From Gymnorhina tibicen (Eukaryota; Chordata; Aves; Passeriformes; Artamidae), in contig VXAZ01001750.1 in assembly GCA_013399875.1 (NCBI GenBank), positions 1-64,000 on the forward strand: a stretch of 64,000 nt of DNA. Reading direction: 5' to 3'. Of the stretch, positions 42,930 to 55,000 are shown in pieces. The translations under genes were made by a program, and so were the position numbers. Each line of letters starts with the position of its first letter. Position 1 is the stretch's first letter. Under the pieces are notes generated by a model. The model was given only the letters and a program-made list of their open reading frames with translations. It was not told the origin of the DNA and did not search any database.

Positions 42930-43416
42930 AGCCCCAGGGCAGCAGGGGAGGGGGGATTCTGCCCCTCTGCCCCGCTTTGCTGAGACCCCCCTGCAGGGCT
43001 GCATCCAGCCCTGGGCCCAGCACAGGAAGGACAGGGAGCTGCTGGAGCCAGCCCAGAGCAGGGACACCAAGGGGAGCAGAGGGATGGAGCAGCTCTGCCG
43101 TGAGGAAAGGCTGAGGGAATTGGGATTGTTCAGCCTGGAGAAGAGAAGGCTCTGGGGTGACCTCACTGTGGCCTTGCAGTGCCTGAAGGGAGCCCACAGG
43201 AAAGATGGAGAGAGACTCTTGACAAGGGCCTGGAGTGACCGGACAAGGGGCAATGGCTTCACACTGACAGAGAGGAGGGTTAGATTGGGTATGAGGAAGA
43301 AATTGTTCCCTGTGAGGGTGCTGAGGCCCTCACAGTTTGCCCAGAGAAGCTGTGGCTGCCCCATCCCTGGAAGTGTCCAAGGCCAGGCTGGATGGGACTC
43401 TGAGCAGCCTGGGGTA
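42930..43416 (+). repeat. CR1 copy truncated at the 3' side
   Basis: Runs from the GATTCTGCCCCTCTGCCCCG block through GCAGGGCTGCATCCAGCCCT to CTGAGCAGCCTGGGG, then breaks into unrelated AATTGGCCATC. The last ~100 bp of CR1 is absent. It reads open in both directions (about 240 codons each), an artefact of CR1 composition. Confidence 0.87.
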
Positions 43417-44654
43417 ATTGGCCATCTAATTAAAGATACGCTTATAAAAGGAAATAAACAGCCCCAAATCTCTATTGCATTGTTTTTGGGGGGGTTTCTG
43501 CTTGTTTTACTTTTGGCATTTGCTGAAGCCATCCTGCACTGCACTGATTTGAGCAATGGAGGAGACAATTAGGTCTCAGGCATTTAACTACAGGTGACTT
43601 TGTTCCTTGGAAAAATGGCCCAACTGCAAACTCTTGTGCTCCATGTTTGGAATCACAACGATTCAGCAGATGCCAAGGGGACATTTGGTTTCCTTGTCAG
43701 AACCCAAGAGTAAAGAGGAAGTAAGAATCTCTCCCAGCTGCTGGACAGCTGAGGGAGGAGACTCAGGCTAATATAAAACACTGTGAATCTCTGAGCGTAA
43801 TATATGTAATGCAAACTGGAATTGCAGTGAACTGCAGTGACCAATCCTGGCTGAGGAAATAGCTGTCACTGGAGAAAAAAATTATGAAAACAAACAACCA
43901 AGTATGCAGCCACAAGCAGAGATTTCTTTTTTCTCTCCAGCCAAGCTCTGCATCCAGCTCAGTCCAAAAGCATGTTTGTTTTGGAAGCCATATGCTGCTG
44001 AAAAGTGTTTGGCCAAAATCCAAGGGGCCAGTAAGTCCAGATGAGCTGAACAAGCTGTGTCCTTGGATCATGAGATTTGGAGATATTATTCAATCCTGGA
44101 TCTCATGAGCACATGTAATTGTTGGTTATTTTTTGTCACAGGGTGTGGACCAAAATGCCTTGATTAGGACTAATTTTTTTTCCCCTCACAATTAACTGTT
44201 TACAACTCACAATTTTTTTGTATGTTTTCATGAACCATAGCTCACAGCTCTGGAATAGCTTCTCCAAGGACAATGAGACCACACCAACTTATGTCAAATG
44301 AGAAATCGTTAGGGATGATGTATAAAACAACACAGTTTATAATTATATTTGTTTCAGGGCTCTCTGGAGAAGAGCTTCCTTTCGTTTTTTTTTAATGAGA
44401 AATGATCCATCCTGACTCATTCCAGGTTGCTGGAGCCTGGTGTTTTTCCTGGAGTTACTTTACCTATGACCTGAGCCCAGGACTCACTGGTCCGACACAA
44501 ATCTTCCAGCTTATTGAAGAGGCGATGAAACAAAATGATTCAAAAATCTAAAGAAGGGAATTATGCTAATCAGCATAGGTGTCACTCAGTAACTTTAACT
44601 ACCTCAGTTATCCAGTGAGGGACAAGCCAGCTTACATTTAACTCAGGGTCAAAA

Positions 44655-44924
44655 CACAGGTGGAATGGCTTCAAAGTGACAGAGAGGAGGTTTAGGTTGG
44701 ATATCAGGAAGAAATTCTTCCCTGTGAGGGTGGGGAGGCCCTGGCACAGGTTGCCCAGAGAAGCTGTGGCTGCCTCATCCCTGGCAGTGTCCAAGGCCAG
44801 GCTGGATGGGGCTCGGAGCAACCTGGGATAGTGGAAGGTGTCCCTGCCATGGCAATGGGGTTGGAATGAGATGGGCTGTGAGGTGCCTTCCAACCCAAAC
44901 CATTCTATGATTCTACGATGACGA
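44655..44924 (+). repeat. CR1 3' end
   Basis: AGGTGGAATGGCTTCAAAGT to CCAACCCAAACCATTCTATG, then ATTCTACGATG. Intact terminus. Confidence 0.88.
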
Positions 44925-47054
44925 TGATTTTGCAAAGGCAATGACTACAGAAAGAGAAACTGTGGGAAAGTGGATATGTATGGGGCATGTCTGGGTGTCG
45001 CTTTCTGTAAATCTTGAGCAAATCTGTAGACATTGTGTTTGCACATTTTAAAGAGAAACTTGCAGATTTCAAAATAAGAAAAAGCTAATCTCCAATGGGA
45101 TTTATTTCCTACACCCCTATAACAATCAACATGCAGGTCCACAGGCCACCTGGGTGACTGGAATTTCTTGTGTATGACATTTCTTATGTATGTTTGCATT
45201 CTGCACATGCATCTCAGTTCATGCTGAGCTGGTCATCAGCTGATCATGAAGGTGGTAACTTGAACATTTCCATTCTTCCACCAGCAGTGGAGGCTGGGGG
45301 AGGAATCAACCATGGAGCAAAGGGTCCAGAAGTGACACCAGTGTCAAAGAGACATAGTCATGTTCAGGGTAGGCAGATGGGCTGATCAGCCTCTGGCATT
45401 TAAGCAAGTCCATTAGGGATAATGGAAAGGATAATAAAGAAGATTTTTTTTAAATTTAAAAAAAAAAGTGTTAAGTTTAATTTCTAAGTTTTGAAAAAAT
45501 TGTCAGCCAAGAAATGTTTGCTTTTGGAGAGCTGAGCAGTTTGATGAGAGTCCAGATCTTCAATAAAGATGACAAGAACAGCCTGACTGACTTATTTGAA
45601 AGAGAATGCATTTCCCAACCAGCCCTCGCATGGCACCAGCTTGTGACAGCTGTGAAAATGGCCAAAGATCAGTAGGGCCCAGGTGCAGGATCAGTGTCCC
45701 AGCAGCTGATGAACCTTTGCACAATGTGACTCTCAAGTTCCTCCTCACCAGCAACGTGACAGGCTGAGAAAGCAACATGAAGAACTATTGTGTCTACAAT
45801 TAAAAGAAAAAAATATTGTAGCTGCACATCTACCTGAAGTCATTTTGTGAAAGAAAATGTGTCAGGGGCAGAGTTCAAGACATATTTTTGCCAGATTTCT
45901 GTTCAGTCTCATATATCCTCCTCTATGAGCTCCCTGTCACAGAAATACCTCAAAAAACAGAACCTAGCTCCTGAGCAAAGATGAGCTAACAGAGTTTAGC
46001 TGAAAAAATGAAGCCACTGTTACTCGTCTTGCCCTGCCCCTCACAAACTCTGATCTCCACATTCCTTTAAAGGACTCCAGAATCACAGACTGGTCTTGCA
46101 GTGGCTTAGGGAATCTTTCTATTTTCCTTGCATTAGAAACACTGAGTACAAGGACAATGTTCAGTCATGACTTTCTTCATTTATTATTTAGGCTTTTATG
46201 TCAAAAAAATCACTCTTAAAACTTATGGAGAGCAAAGATTTCTCCAATGAAGTTTTAGTTTCAAAGAGATCCCGCCAAAAAATAAGTCTCAGAGCTAAAG
46301 AGCAACACCTGCAATTGCACTGAGGCAGCTCTAACCATATCAGTCACATGCTCTGTTGTTACTGTCCCACAGTAAAAGTGCCCTTGGCTGATGATGACGT
46401 CTGCATATTTTGTCCTTCTGTTTCACTGCATTCCCCTCTCCCTCTTTTCGTTTTTCATTCCTAATTTCTTTAACCTAAGCTTTTTTTATCTCTTCTTCAA
46501 GGAGACATTTGAGTGAAACATGTGAAACCAAGAGATTGGAATAAGTTTAAAATCAGGTTACAACAAAGTTTATTATTGATCCTTGTCTTCTGCCTAACAA
46601 GGGGAAAATATCCATTTAGTTTATTGGGAACTGTCAATGAATGTAGAGGCAGATGTCACTGAAACCTAGAAATACTTAGATCAGAAGGGGCTCCTGGATG
46701 TTTCTAGTCCAAGCTGAGATAACAATGTTGGGAAATAGAAAACTTTACATAAACTGAAGAGTTTTCCCAAAATAAAACAATCAGCCTGCTGTTAGGCACC
46801 TTGCGGTGTATTACAATAAGAGATGGATGACTGAAGTGACTTTCTTGTTGAGGCTCTGTATCTGTGTCCCCAGGATTCCTTAGGACCTGGAAGCAATCAC
46901 ACCAGGAGAAAGGATACACTTTCTCAGCCAAGACACACTGCCTGGACAGGCAGGTCAGCAGGACTGGGCTGTGCACAGGGCAGATTTCAGAATCCAGACA
47001 AACTTCAGGCCTTCCAAGCCTCAACACCAAACCAGAACATTTTGCAGCCTTCCA

Positions 47055-47392
47055 GACCTGAGGGGAGCCCACAGGAAAGATGGAGAGAGACTCTTGACAA
47101 AGGCCTGGAGTGACAGGACAGGGGAGAATGGCTCCAATGTGACAGAGGGCAGGGTTAGATGGGATATCAGGAAGAAATTGTTCTCTTGAGGGTGGTGAGG
47201 CCCTGGCACAGGGAGGTTGCCCAGAGGAACTGTGGCTGCCCCATCTCTGGAAGTGTTCAAGGCCAGGTTGGATGGGGCTCAGAGCAACCTGGGATTGTGA
47301 AAGGTGTCCCTGTCCACGGCAGTGGGTTGGAATGAAATAATCTTTAAGATCCCTTCCAATCAGGCCATTCTGTGATTCTATGATTTTTTTTT
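47055..47392 (+). repeat. CR1 3' end
   Basis: GAGGGGAGCCCACAGGAAAG to CATTCTGTGATTCTATGA followed by a T run. Contains a small tandem insertion (CAGGGAGGTTGCCC). Confidence 0.88.
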
Positions 47393-47801
47393 TTAAATTA
47401 AGGGTATCAGCAGCTCTCACCACAGATTGCACCCATCCTCTCTCCCATAACACCTAAGAAAACTCAGACCCCTTAAAATGACAGAAACAGTCTCTGTTCA
47501 GAAAACAAAACCTTTTAGGGACTGGTTCTGCTTTGCCTGGGAGCCGTGCCAAGGATTTCAGCTGGAGGAGGAATAAGGCCCTTCGTTTCAGTTCATTAGA
47601 GCAGGCACACTGCAGAAACTGCTGGTACATGCTGCGGTCCCAAACCCAGTGGGCTGTGCTTACCTCATCTTTTTCACGTAGGTGAGCTGAGCCAGGATGT
47701 TTTCTTTAGTCGTGGGCAGTGTGACAAGAATGGGGCCTCCAAATAAGGTCACTCAGGATGTGTTTAACAACACCGGGTGAAGTCTGTGGCAAAGGCTTCT
47801 G

Positions 47802-47823
47802 CACACACACACACACACACACA
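47802..47823. repeat. (CA)11 microsatellite
   Basis: Eleven uninterrupted CA units. Confidence 0.95.
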
Positions 47824-48844
47824 GAGCGTCCACTGTACATTCCCTCGGCTCAGTGCGTCAGTATTCCTAGAATAACTGCTGGAGAGGCACTCCACCCTTG
47901 TACTTCCAATGCTGGGGGTGTGACAGTCTCAGAGCCACTTGTAACAGTGATTTTAAGAAAGGGGAGGCAGAGGGACAGGCCCTTGATTTCTGTGACCTCT
48001 TTTGAAGAGATGCAGTGCAAAGGAAATTATTAAGAGCAGAGGTAGTTTCTAATCTGTCAACCCAGACTTGCTTATGAGTTGAGAAGCAGAGAGCAAGAGG
48101 CTTCCTGAGGCCAGCACAGGCACTCAGATGGCACAGAATGCTGCAAAAGGGCAAGCCACCCACCTGTTTAAATATAAGTCAATATGCCTTATTAGGCAAG
48201 AGTGCTACAGGTGCTCCTACGTGATGAAAGGAACTCCAGCAGTGTGAGGGGACGTGTAGTTTTACTCGTAGGAGAATCCTGGAAGGCAAATCCATTCGAT
48301 GGACTAGAAAACACCTTTTTTTTTTAACCTGCAAATTTCTGATGGTCCACAAAGCCCTTCCAAAAGACAACTGAAAGTCACTTTTAGTAACTTAAATTTG
48401 TTGTAAAAAAAGCTTGCCTTTGCCTTGTGAGTCCTCCCCAGACTGAAGGGATAAGCAGTAAAAGAAAGCAGCACAAGGGATGACATATAGCTGCTGAGGG
48501 TTTTACAGAGTTGAGGTGGTAAGTCTGGATCACCAAATGGCTGAAAGCTGAAACCGAAAGCAGTCAAAATGGGGGAAAGTCAGACCCCAATCTGCTCCTA
48601 TGACCCTCAGTTCCTTCTGTGTACAGTTTTGGGTATAATTTGCAGTTAAATGATGATACCACAGAGGCCTGAACGTCACCTGTGTTCCAGCTGAGGCACC
48701 TGGCCCAGGTGAGTGCCCAGAATACCTGGCTTAGCCTGAGCTGAGCTGCCTCTAGAGCAAGGAGCAGGAGGCAGCAGGAGCAGGCCCGGGAAAAAGGCAT
48801 GGCAGGGAGGGAGGGGAGTGAGACTCACTAAGGGCTGGAGCATC

Positions 48845-49000
48845 AATCACAGAATCACAGAATCACAGAATCACAGAATCACAGAATCACAGAATCACAG
48901 AATGATTTGGGTTGAAAGGAATCACGAAAATCATCTTGTTTCAACCCCCTGCTGTGGGCAGGGACACTTTCCTCCTAGACCAGGTTGCTCAAGGATTATC
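48845..49000 (-). repeat. CR1 3' end with expanded 8-bp terminal repeats
   Basis: Seven exact tandem copies of AATCACAG (48845-48900) precede a reverse CR1 tail (TGATTTGGGTTGAAAGG ... GACCAGGTTGCTCAAGGATT). Ordinary copies here show one to three units. Confidence 0.9.
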
Positions 49001-51693
49001 TGAAATAAATTTCATCCTGAAAGCTGGGGTCTGTCTCATCCATCTTTTCCTCTCAGCTTTTGCTCTGGAGGGAGGATTTCCTCACTTTACCTTGGTTCCT
49101 GACATTCACCATAGATGGTAGCTCCTCCAGGCTGTCTCCCAGCTCCCCTTCCAGGATACATCTAAGGAAAGCCCTGCCCCACTGTGGCACCTGACACTGG
49201 CTGTGTAGCACCCCTGCAGTGGGAAGTGGAAAATGTGGCAATGTGAAATGGTTCTGATCTTTAAATTCAGTTCCATTTTTTCCTTTTTTTTTTGTCCCTA
49301 CAACAAGCAATTTCTGCTAATTATCAGCAATTTCTTAGCTGAGAACTGAGAAAAGCCATCTCAATTCATCAGACACCACAGAGCAATATAGAAATCCAAA
49401 AAATCAATACCAACTCCTGTGGAAAAACTTGCAGAAATATTGTTATTGCTGATGCATCAGCATAACATGCAAGACAAGAAAGGTTGTCATCACTTCTATT
49501 ATAACAGACTTGGCTGAAGGAGTAAAGCAGCTTTCATACACCTGGCTACCCCATCAACAGCTGAATGGGTAGAGGATAAGTGAAATACACACAGAAGGAA
49601 TAAATGGATCAGCCTGCAATAAAAAAGACATGGACTGTAAAAAAAAACAACAACAACAAAACCACAACAAACCACATGCAGTGGGCATTTATAGGTTTAA
49701 AACAAAAAAGTCTGTGAAAAAGCAAAATTTGTATTAACATCCTCACAAGCAGAGACTTCATAAATTCACTTTAGCCCAGCAGATTAAACAGAACTTAGTA
49801 AAGTCTAGAGTTTTCTTGACACTGTGGGAGACTTTAGAAAATGCCAAACAATTTAAGCTTGCAAAAGTAATCTTTGCTTGTCTGACTATTATAAAAAGAG
49901 AAACAGATGCTCACAACTGGCATGTGCTTAAATGAGGCCGAATAAATTCTTCAAACATCTGAGAATGATTTCTGTGCCACCAAGGCACTGGAGAGAGATC
50001 AGATCAGTGCGTGCTGGCAAGCACAGGAAAATGTCATGGTAAATCTGAAACATCAAACCAGAAAAACTGCAGTCACAAAAGAATGACAGAATATTCCAAG
50101 AGGGTAGAGTGCCTCTGTGAGACACTTGTGCAACTGCCCTTGAGGTATCAATAGCCACTTTTCTATAGGAGTCTAATAAAGAGGGCAAAGAAAAAAACCC
50201 AGAACAACCAACCAACCAAAAACCCCAAACGTTTGTTCTAAGACCAGAATGAAAAATATGGGTGGATAATTTCAACAGTAAATAGAGATACCACTTTAAA
50301 AAAAAGAGAAGAAAAATTAACCCTCCTTTCCTTCTAAGTCACATTTTAATTTAAAGCATTTCAGATGTTATAACCAGTAAAACATCTGAGGCCTGGATTG
50401 TCTTTCAGTGCAGCCAGCTTTGTCAGCCTGCTCAGTTTAAGATCTGACCCTTATACACTTTGGCTAAAAAGTGCTGTCATTTACACAGGTGAATATACTC
50501 TGACGCAAGTCTCTGGATTTACACAGGTGTGGCAGCAGAATTTGGCAGAGTTTTACTAATTTTAAACAATAACAAAACCAAAATCAGATCCACTTTTGCA
50601 GTGGGTTACAGTTGTATCAATCCATTAATGTTATCAATCCATTATATGCTGATGGCACAGCTCCACAGCTTGTTAATGAAACTAAGAATTTTTCACACTA
50701 TGTCCATCTAGAGACCGAAACTGAACCTAACACTGCTAGTTAAAATCCTCAGTTCTCATTAACAAAATTATCAGTTATTGGTTGGTACTTTTGTCAGGTT
50801 TATATTAAATTTTGGAAGAAACCTTAACACACTCCAGTTTTGGAACCTGTTACTCCTATCATTGATTCACCCATATACAGTGTCCCATCAGTACAGCATT
50901 TTCATGTAATAAATGGAACCACCTGTTTTTTAAATCAGAAAATTTGTTTGTAAAGGCCCAGAACATTGGCAGGACACCTGAGAAGCAGGTCTTGTATCTT
51001 GGAACATGTTTTACAAACTGCCAGCCAGATGTGCAATGCAGGAGCAAACATCCAGCTTTTAAGTGTTTTACATGTTATTTTCAGCTGGTTTTGGCCAACT
51101 TTAGATTATTTATGTGACTCAGAAGGAAACAGGAGAAATAAAAGGGACAGTTTATTTGAAGTAGGCTCTGATCATATCAAGTTTCCTTTGCTTAAATGGA
51201 GTGACACAAATATCAGCCCAACAGGCTTGCTGTGGAACTTACACCATAATGAAGGGGGAATCAGGCTCAGGACAACTTAATATTAACTTTTGGTACATTT
51301 GCAACAACATTTTAGCTGTATTTGATGTTTCCACTAAATCAGAATGCAGCTTGGAAACGGTGAGGGGAGGTGGGAGTCTGAATAAACACATCTGGCAAAA
51401 AAGAAAGATAATGCAGGTCCGAAGGGTCATTCCCTTCAGTTCAAGTGCAGTGGATTGCCCTTCCTGGATCCAACAGTAGGGGCGTGGGAAGCTTTCAGAT
51501 GTCACAGGGTTGTAGATAACATTTGAACATATGATTAGCTTTTGTGAGCTGTCTTTAGAAACCTTACATTTTTCCCCCACACACCTTAGCCAGAGATCCT
51601 TCCCTTGAGGTTTCGGGACACTTAAAATGTTGCTTTGCCAAAAATCAAGGATGTGGAGAAGGTTTTCCTGTGTGATGTCATGTTGCTGCCCTT

Positions 51694-51699
51694 TATAAG
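51694..51699 (+). promoter_or_regulatory. TATA box of FGF23
   Basis: TTTATAAGC lies 87 nt upstream of the FGF23 ATG. Transcription would start near 51724, giving a 5' UTR of about 55-60 nt. The start codon context CCACCATGG is a strong Kozak match. Confidence 0.6.
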
Positions 51700-51780
51700 C
51701 CTCTGCAGAGAAGAAGGGATCCTGTCTGAGGATTCACACTCCAGGCACGAGGGCAGGCGAGGAGCAGACACTGACCCACC

Positions 51781-52009
51781 ATGGAGCTGCGAGTCATTCC
51801 GCAGGGCATTCCCTGCAGCTCCCTGCTCCTGTTGCTCTGCAGCCTGAAGGCTTCCCTCGCCTTTCCCAATTCCTCTCCGCTGCTGAGTCCCAGCTGGGGG
51901 AATGGAGACCACCTGATGCACCTCTACACTGACACAGAGAGGAGCAGCTTCCACCTTCAAATCAACGCTGACGGCTATGTTGATGGCGCTCCTCACCAAA
52001 CCATCTACA
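51781..52009 (+). CDS. FGF23: FGF23 exon 1
   Basis: Signal peptide and first core strands, residues 1-76 plus one base of Ser77, ending GAPHQTIY. Donor ACA|GTAAGT. Confidence 0.96.
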
Positions 52010-55000
52010 GTAAGTGGCTTCCTATGGACCTCCAAGGGAGCAGGGGAGGGACAATGAGATTTTTTACTTCCTCACCACCTATAGAAAACCCCCTCTTCTC
52101 ATTAGGCAGGCAGGCAGAGGAGCACAGCCAGGGGATGGAAAATATGCATCATTATTAATCTCCTTTTGTTTACCAAATAAAATCACTCCAAAGAAATCTA
52201 GTGGATGGGGAATTTCATTCCTTGCCTAGGACAACTAACGTCCTATGGTTCCTGTAATACTCTGCAAGGAAAAACCACCTGAATTATCCTTCACTTCATG
52301 ATTTTACCCCCAGTTTCTGGTGGAAGTTCCTATTAGAGGTTGGTAATGACATCCCCCAAATAGCTACTTCCCACTGATGGTGCTACCAAAGGACCTGCAC
52401 TGAGGGAACTCGCCAGAGCAGTGCTGGGAAACTGATGGCATCCATAAAAACTGTATTTTGGCACAGAGGGCTGAAAACTACTAAAACTTAAGTTTCAATG
52501 TGCACAGAATATGGGCATGCAAAGGTCAGTTAAAAAGGGAAAAACTATGAAAGACCAGACTGGCATAAAAGAAGTGTTGAGCCTTTGGGGCTCATGAGAA
52601 GAAACTATGCCCTACTATCACTAAAAGGTTCCCAAATTGTGTCTTCACAGTTTATTTTATGATATATTTTATTATTCTATTTAAACAGAGAACAGTTTAT
52701 TCTTCCTCCTTTGCTAAACACTTGGCTCAAACTCTTTAGTTAGTAGACAAATGTGGGGGTTTTTAAGACTTAGGGTTCTTTTATAGCATTTCAAAAGTAC
52801 TTCTCTCTTAGCAGCACTCAAATCAGAAGAAGCTATGCATCATAAAACCCAGTTGTTGTTGTTGTTATTATTATTATTATTATACCTATTTTATACACTC
52901 AGTTAAAAATCCAAGCCTAGGTAATGGAGCTTTTACATAAGTAAATAAAGATGTTTTTAAAAGTTATAGTTTAATTAATGAGGAAAAAGGATCACATTCT
53001 GCTATTTTTTTAAGGAATTGATAATGAAACACTCACAGAAATGCTGGCACTGTCTTGTTATTCTTCCTACATATTTAAAGATTTTATAAAACTCATTTTA
53101 GGTATGTTGGTCAAGAACCAGTGTGGGATTTTAGAGAACAACAGATAGCAAAATATCACATTTTCCCATATCTGCCATGAAACAAGTACAGCAGGATTTG
53201 GAATGGTGGAGCAGGAAAGATGGAAATCAGACAACAAAAGGGCTATTGAGAGGGAGGGTGACTGATTTGCTGCCACTGAGCCACCAGACAATGGGAAGTG
53301 CCAAGTTCTGTACCAGGATGGCATGGCCTGGGTGTGCATAATGTCCTGGGTGGGACAAGACAACAGGCACTGAGTCAAATGCAAGGAGCAGGTCAAGGAA
53401 AGTTGTTATTCCCACTTTACCTGGCACCAGTGACATTGCTCTTGGAGCACTACAGCAACCGAGTTCAAGTTAGATGAGGGGAAGGTGGAGCTGGTCTGGC
53501 AGAAGGTTTTCAGGGGGTCTTGATAATGACCTGTTGAGGTTTTAGTTCAGGAAAAGGGATGTTAAGGGCAATGTAATCACAGAATCACAGACTGGTTGAG
53601 GTTGGAAGGCACCACAGGAGGTCACCTGGTCCCACCTCCCTGCTCCAGCAGGGCCATCCCAGAGCACAGGGCACAGGATTGTGTCCAGATGGTTCTGGAA
53701 TATCCCCAGTGAGGAGACTCCACACCCTCTCTGGGCAATCTGTTCAGGGCTCAGTCACTGCACAGGACAGAAGTTCTGCCTCCTGCCCAGATGGAACTTC
53801 CTGCGACCATATCCTGCCCATTCCTCTTGTGCCATTGCTGGGTACCACTGAAAAAATACCACAGGGCAGTCACAAAGATGAGGGGGAAAAACTTCCTCTG
53901 GACATGGGCAATGACAGAACTGAGGGCAATGTCCTCAGATCACGCTTTGGGACTTCAGAGGGGAAAAAAGTTGTCTTTGGGAGGTTAGTGCCACACTGGA
54001 ACAGGGCACCCAGAGAGGTGCTCTCCATCCTGGGAGTTTTGCAAAGCCATAGCAAACCTGATTTAGGGTGGGGAACAGTCCCAGGTCATGTGGGAGGTTG
54101 GTTTGGACTCCCAGAGGTCACTTCCAGCCAGAGCATCTGTGGATCTGTAAATGCAGTGTTGAACTGGATCTTGGATTGGATGTTCTTGTTCTGAACAGGT
54201 GCCCTAATGATCAAGTCTGAGGGTGCTGGCTCAGTAATAATCACAGGTGTGAAGAGTGGACGCTACCTGTGTATGGACATGAAAGGAAACATATTTGGCT
54301 CGGTGAGTGACCCTTCCTAAGCCTTGAGGCTGAATGGCCGGGGCATTCCGCTGCTTTGGTGCCCATTTCCCCAGCCAGGGCAAGCCTGGGTAGCTGCAGG
54401 TGGGGGGGGAAATGTAAGAGAGGGTCTGACACTTATTGTCAAACTTCCCTCTCTCCTTTGATTGTATTAAGTTGCAGGGGTGACAAAAATCATCTGAGGT
54501 CCTGCCTGGGTAAATGAGGATAAAATGAGATCCAGTGAGGGACCAACCTGTAGCACAGAGCTGTGAGTTGGGACCCTCTGGGAGAAAACAGGGTTTATCA
54601 TTAAAATTCCTTTGTTGAAAGCATGGGCATGCAACATTTGGGTCAGATACAGACCTGGGAGATTAGAAAAACACCTGCAGCAAGATTTCATCCCTCTTTC
54701 CCTCATTAGCCAGTGTTTGTAATTCACCAGACCCCTCTGCTCACAGGTATCCTATTTTTTCCCCTCAGCATTACTTCAGCCAAGAGGACTGTGTGTTCAA
54801 CCACAGGACGCTGGAAAACGGGTACGATGTGTACCAATCCCCCAAACACCACTTCCTGGTGAGCTTAGGCAGAGTTAAACAAGCCTTCTCCCCCGGTATG
54901 AACCTACCACCGTACTCCCAGTTTTTGTCCAGGAGGAACGAGATCCCTCTGTTCCGATTCAACACCCCCGAGCCCCACAGAAACACCAGGAGCGTAGATG

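Larger units (their letters stand above)
38320..51693. other. FGF6 3' UTR and FGF6-FGF23 intergenic space
   Basis: No coding exon recognised. An A run lies at 38415-38429, and AATAAA at 41914-41919 in a very AT-rich patch followed by TTTTTGGTAGTGTTTTG is a possible distal poly(A) site for FGF6. CR1 copies occur at 40.84-41.12, 42.93-43.42, 44.66-44.92, 47.06-47.39 and 48.85-49.0 kb, with a CA microsatellite at 47802-47823. The 49.0-51.7 kb segment before FGF23 is AT-rich with no repeat I recognise. Confidence 0.65.

Noticed and set aside
42832..43572. Long open frames on both strands (about 240 codons each)
   Set aside because: They lie over a CR1 copy; the same peptide recurs at every CR1 3' end in the window and no start, splice or domain context supports a gene.
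46678..46720. Weak antisense CR1-like stretch (AGAAGGGGCTCCTGGATG ... TAGTCCAAGC)
   Set aside because: Too short and diverged to separate from chance by eye.
46704..47453. 249-codon open frame on the minus strand
   Set aside because: Mostly the antisense of a CR1 tail joined to unrelated flanks; no recognisable domain.
51424..51443. Possible vitamin D response element upstream of FGF23 (GGGTCA and AGTTCA half-sites)
   Set aside because: The half-sites are 8 bp apart, not the 3 bp of a canonical VDRE; chance occurrence is likely.
53679..54194. 171-codon frame upstream of FGF23 exon 2
   Set aside because: Runs across two CR1-type repeats in FGF23 intron 1; the same words occur antisense at 58.4-58.6 kb.
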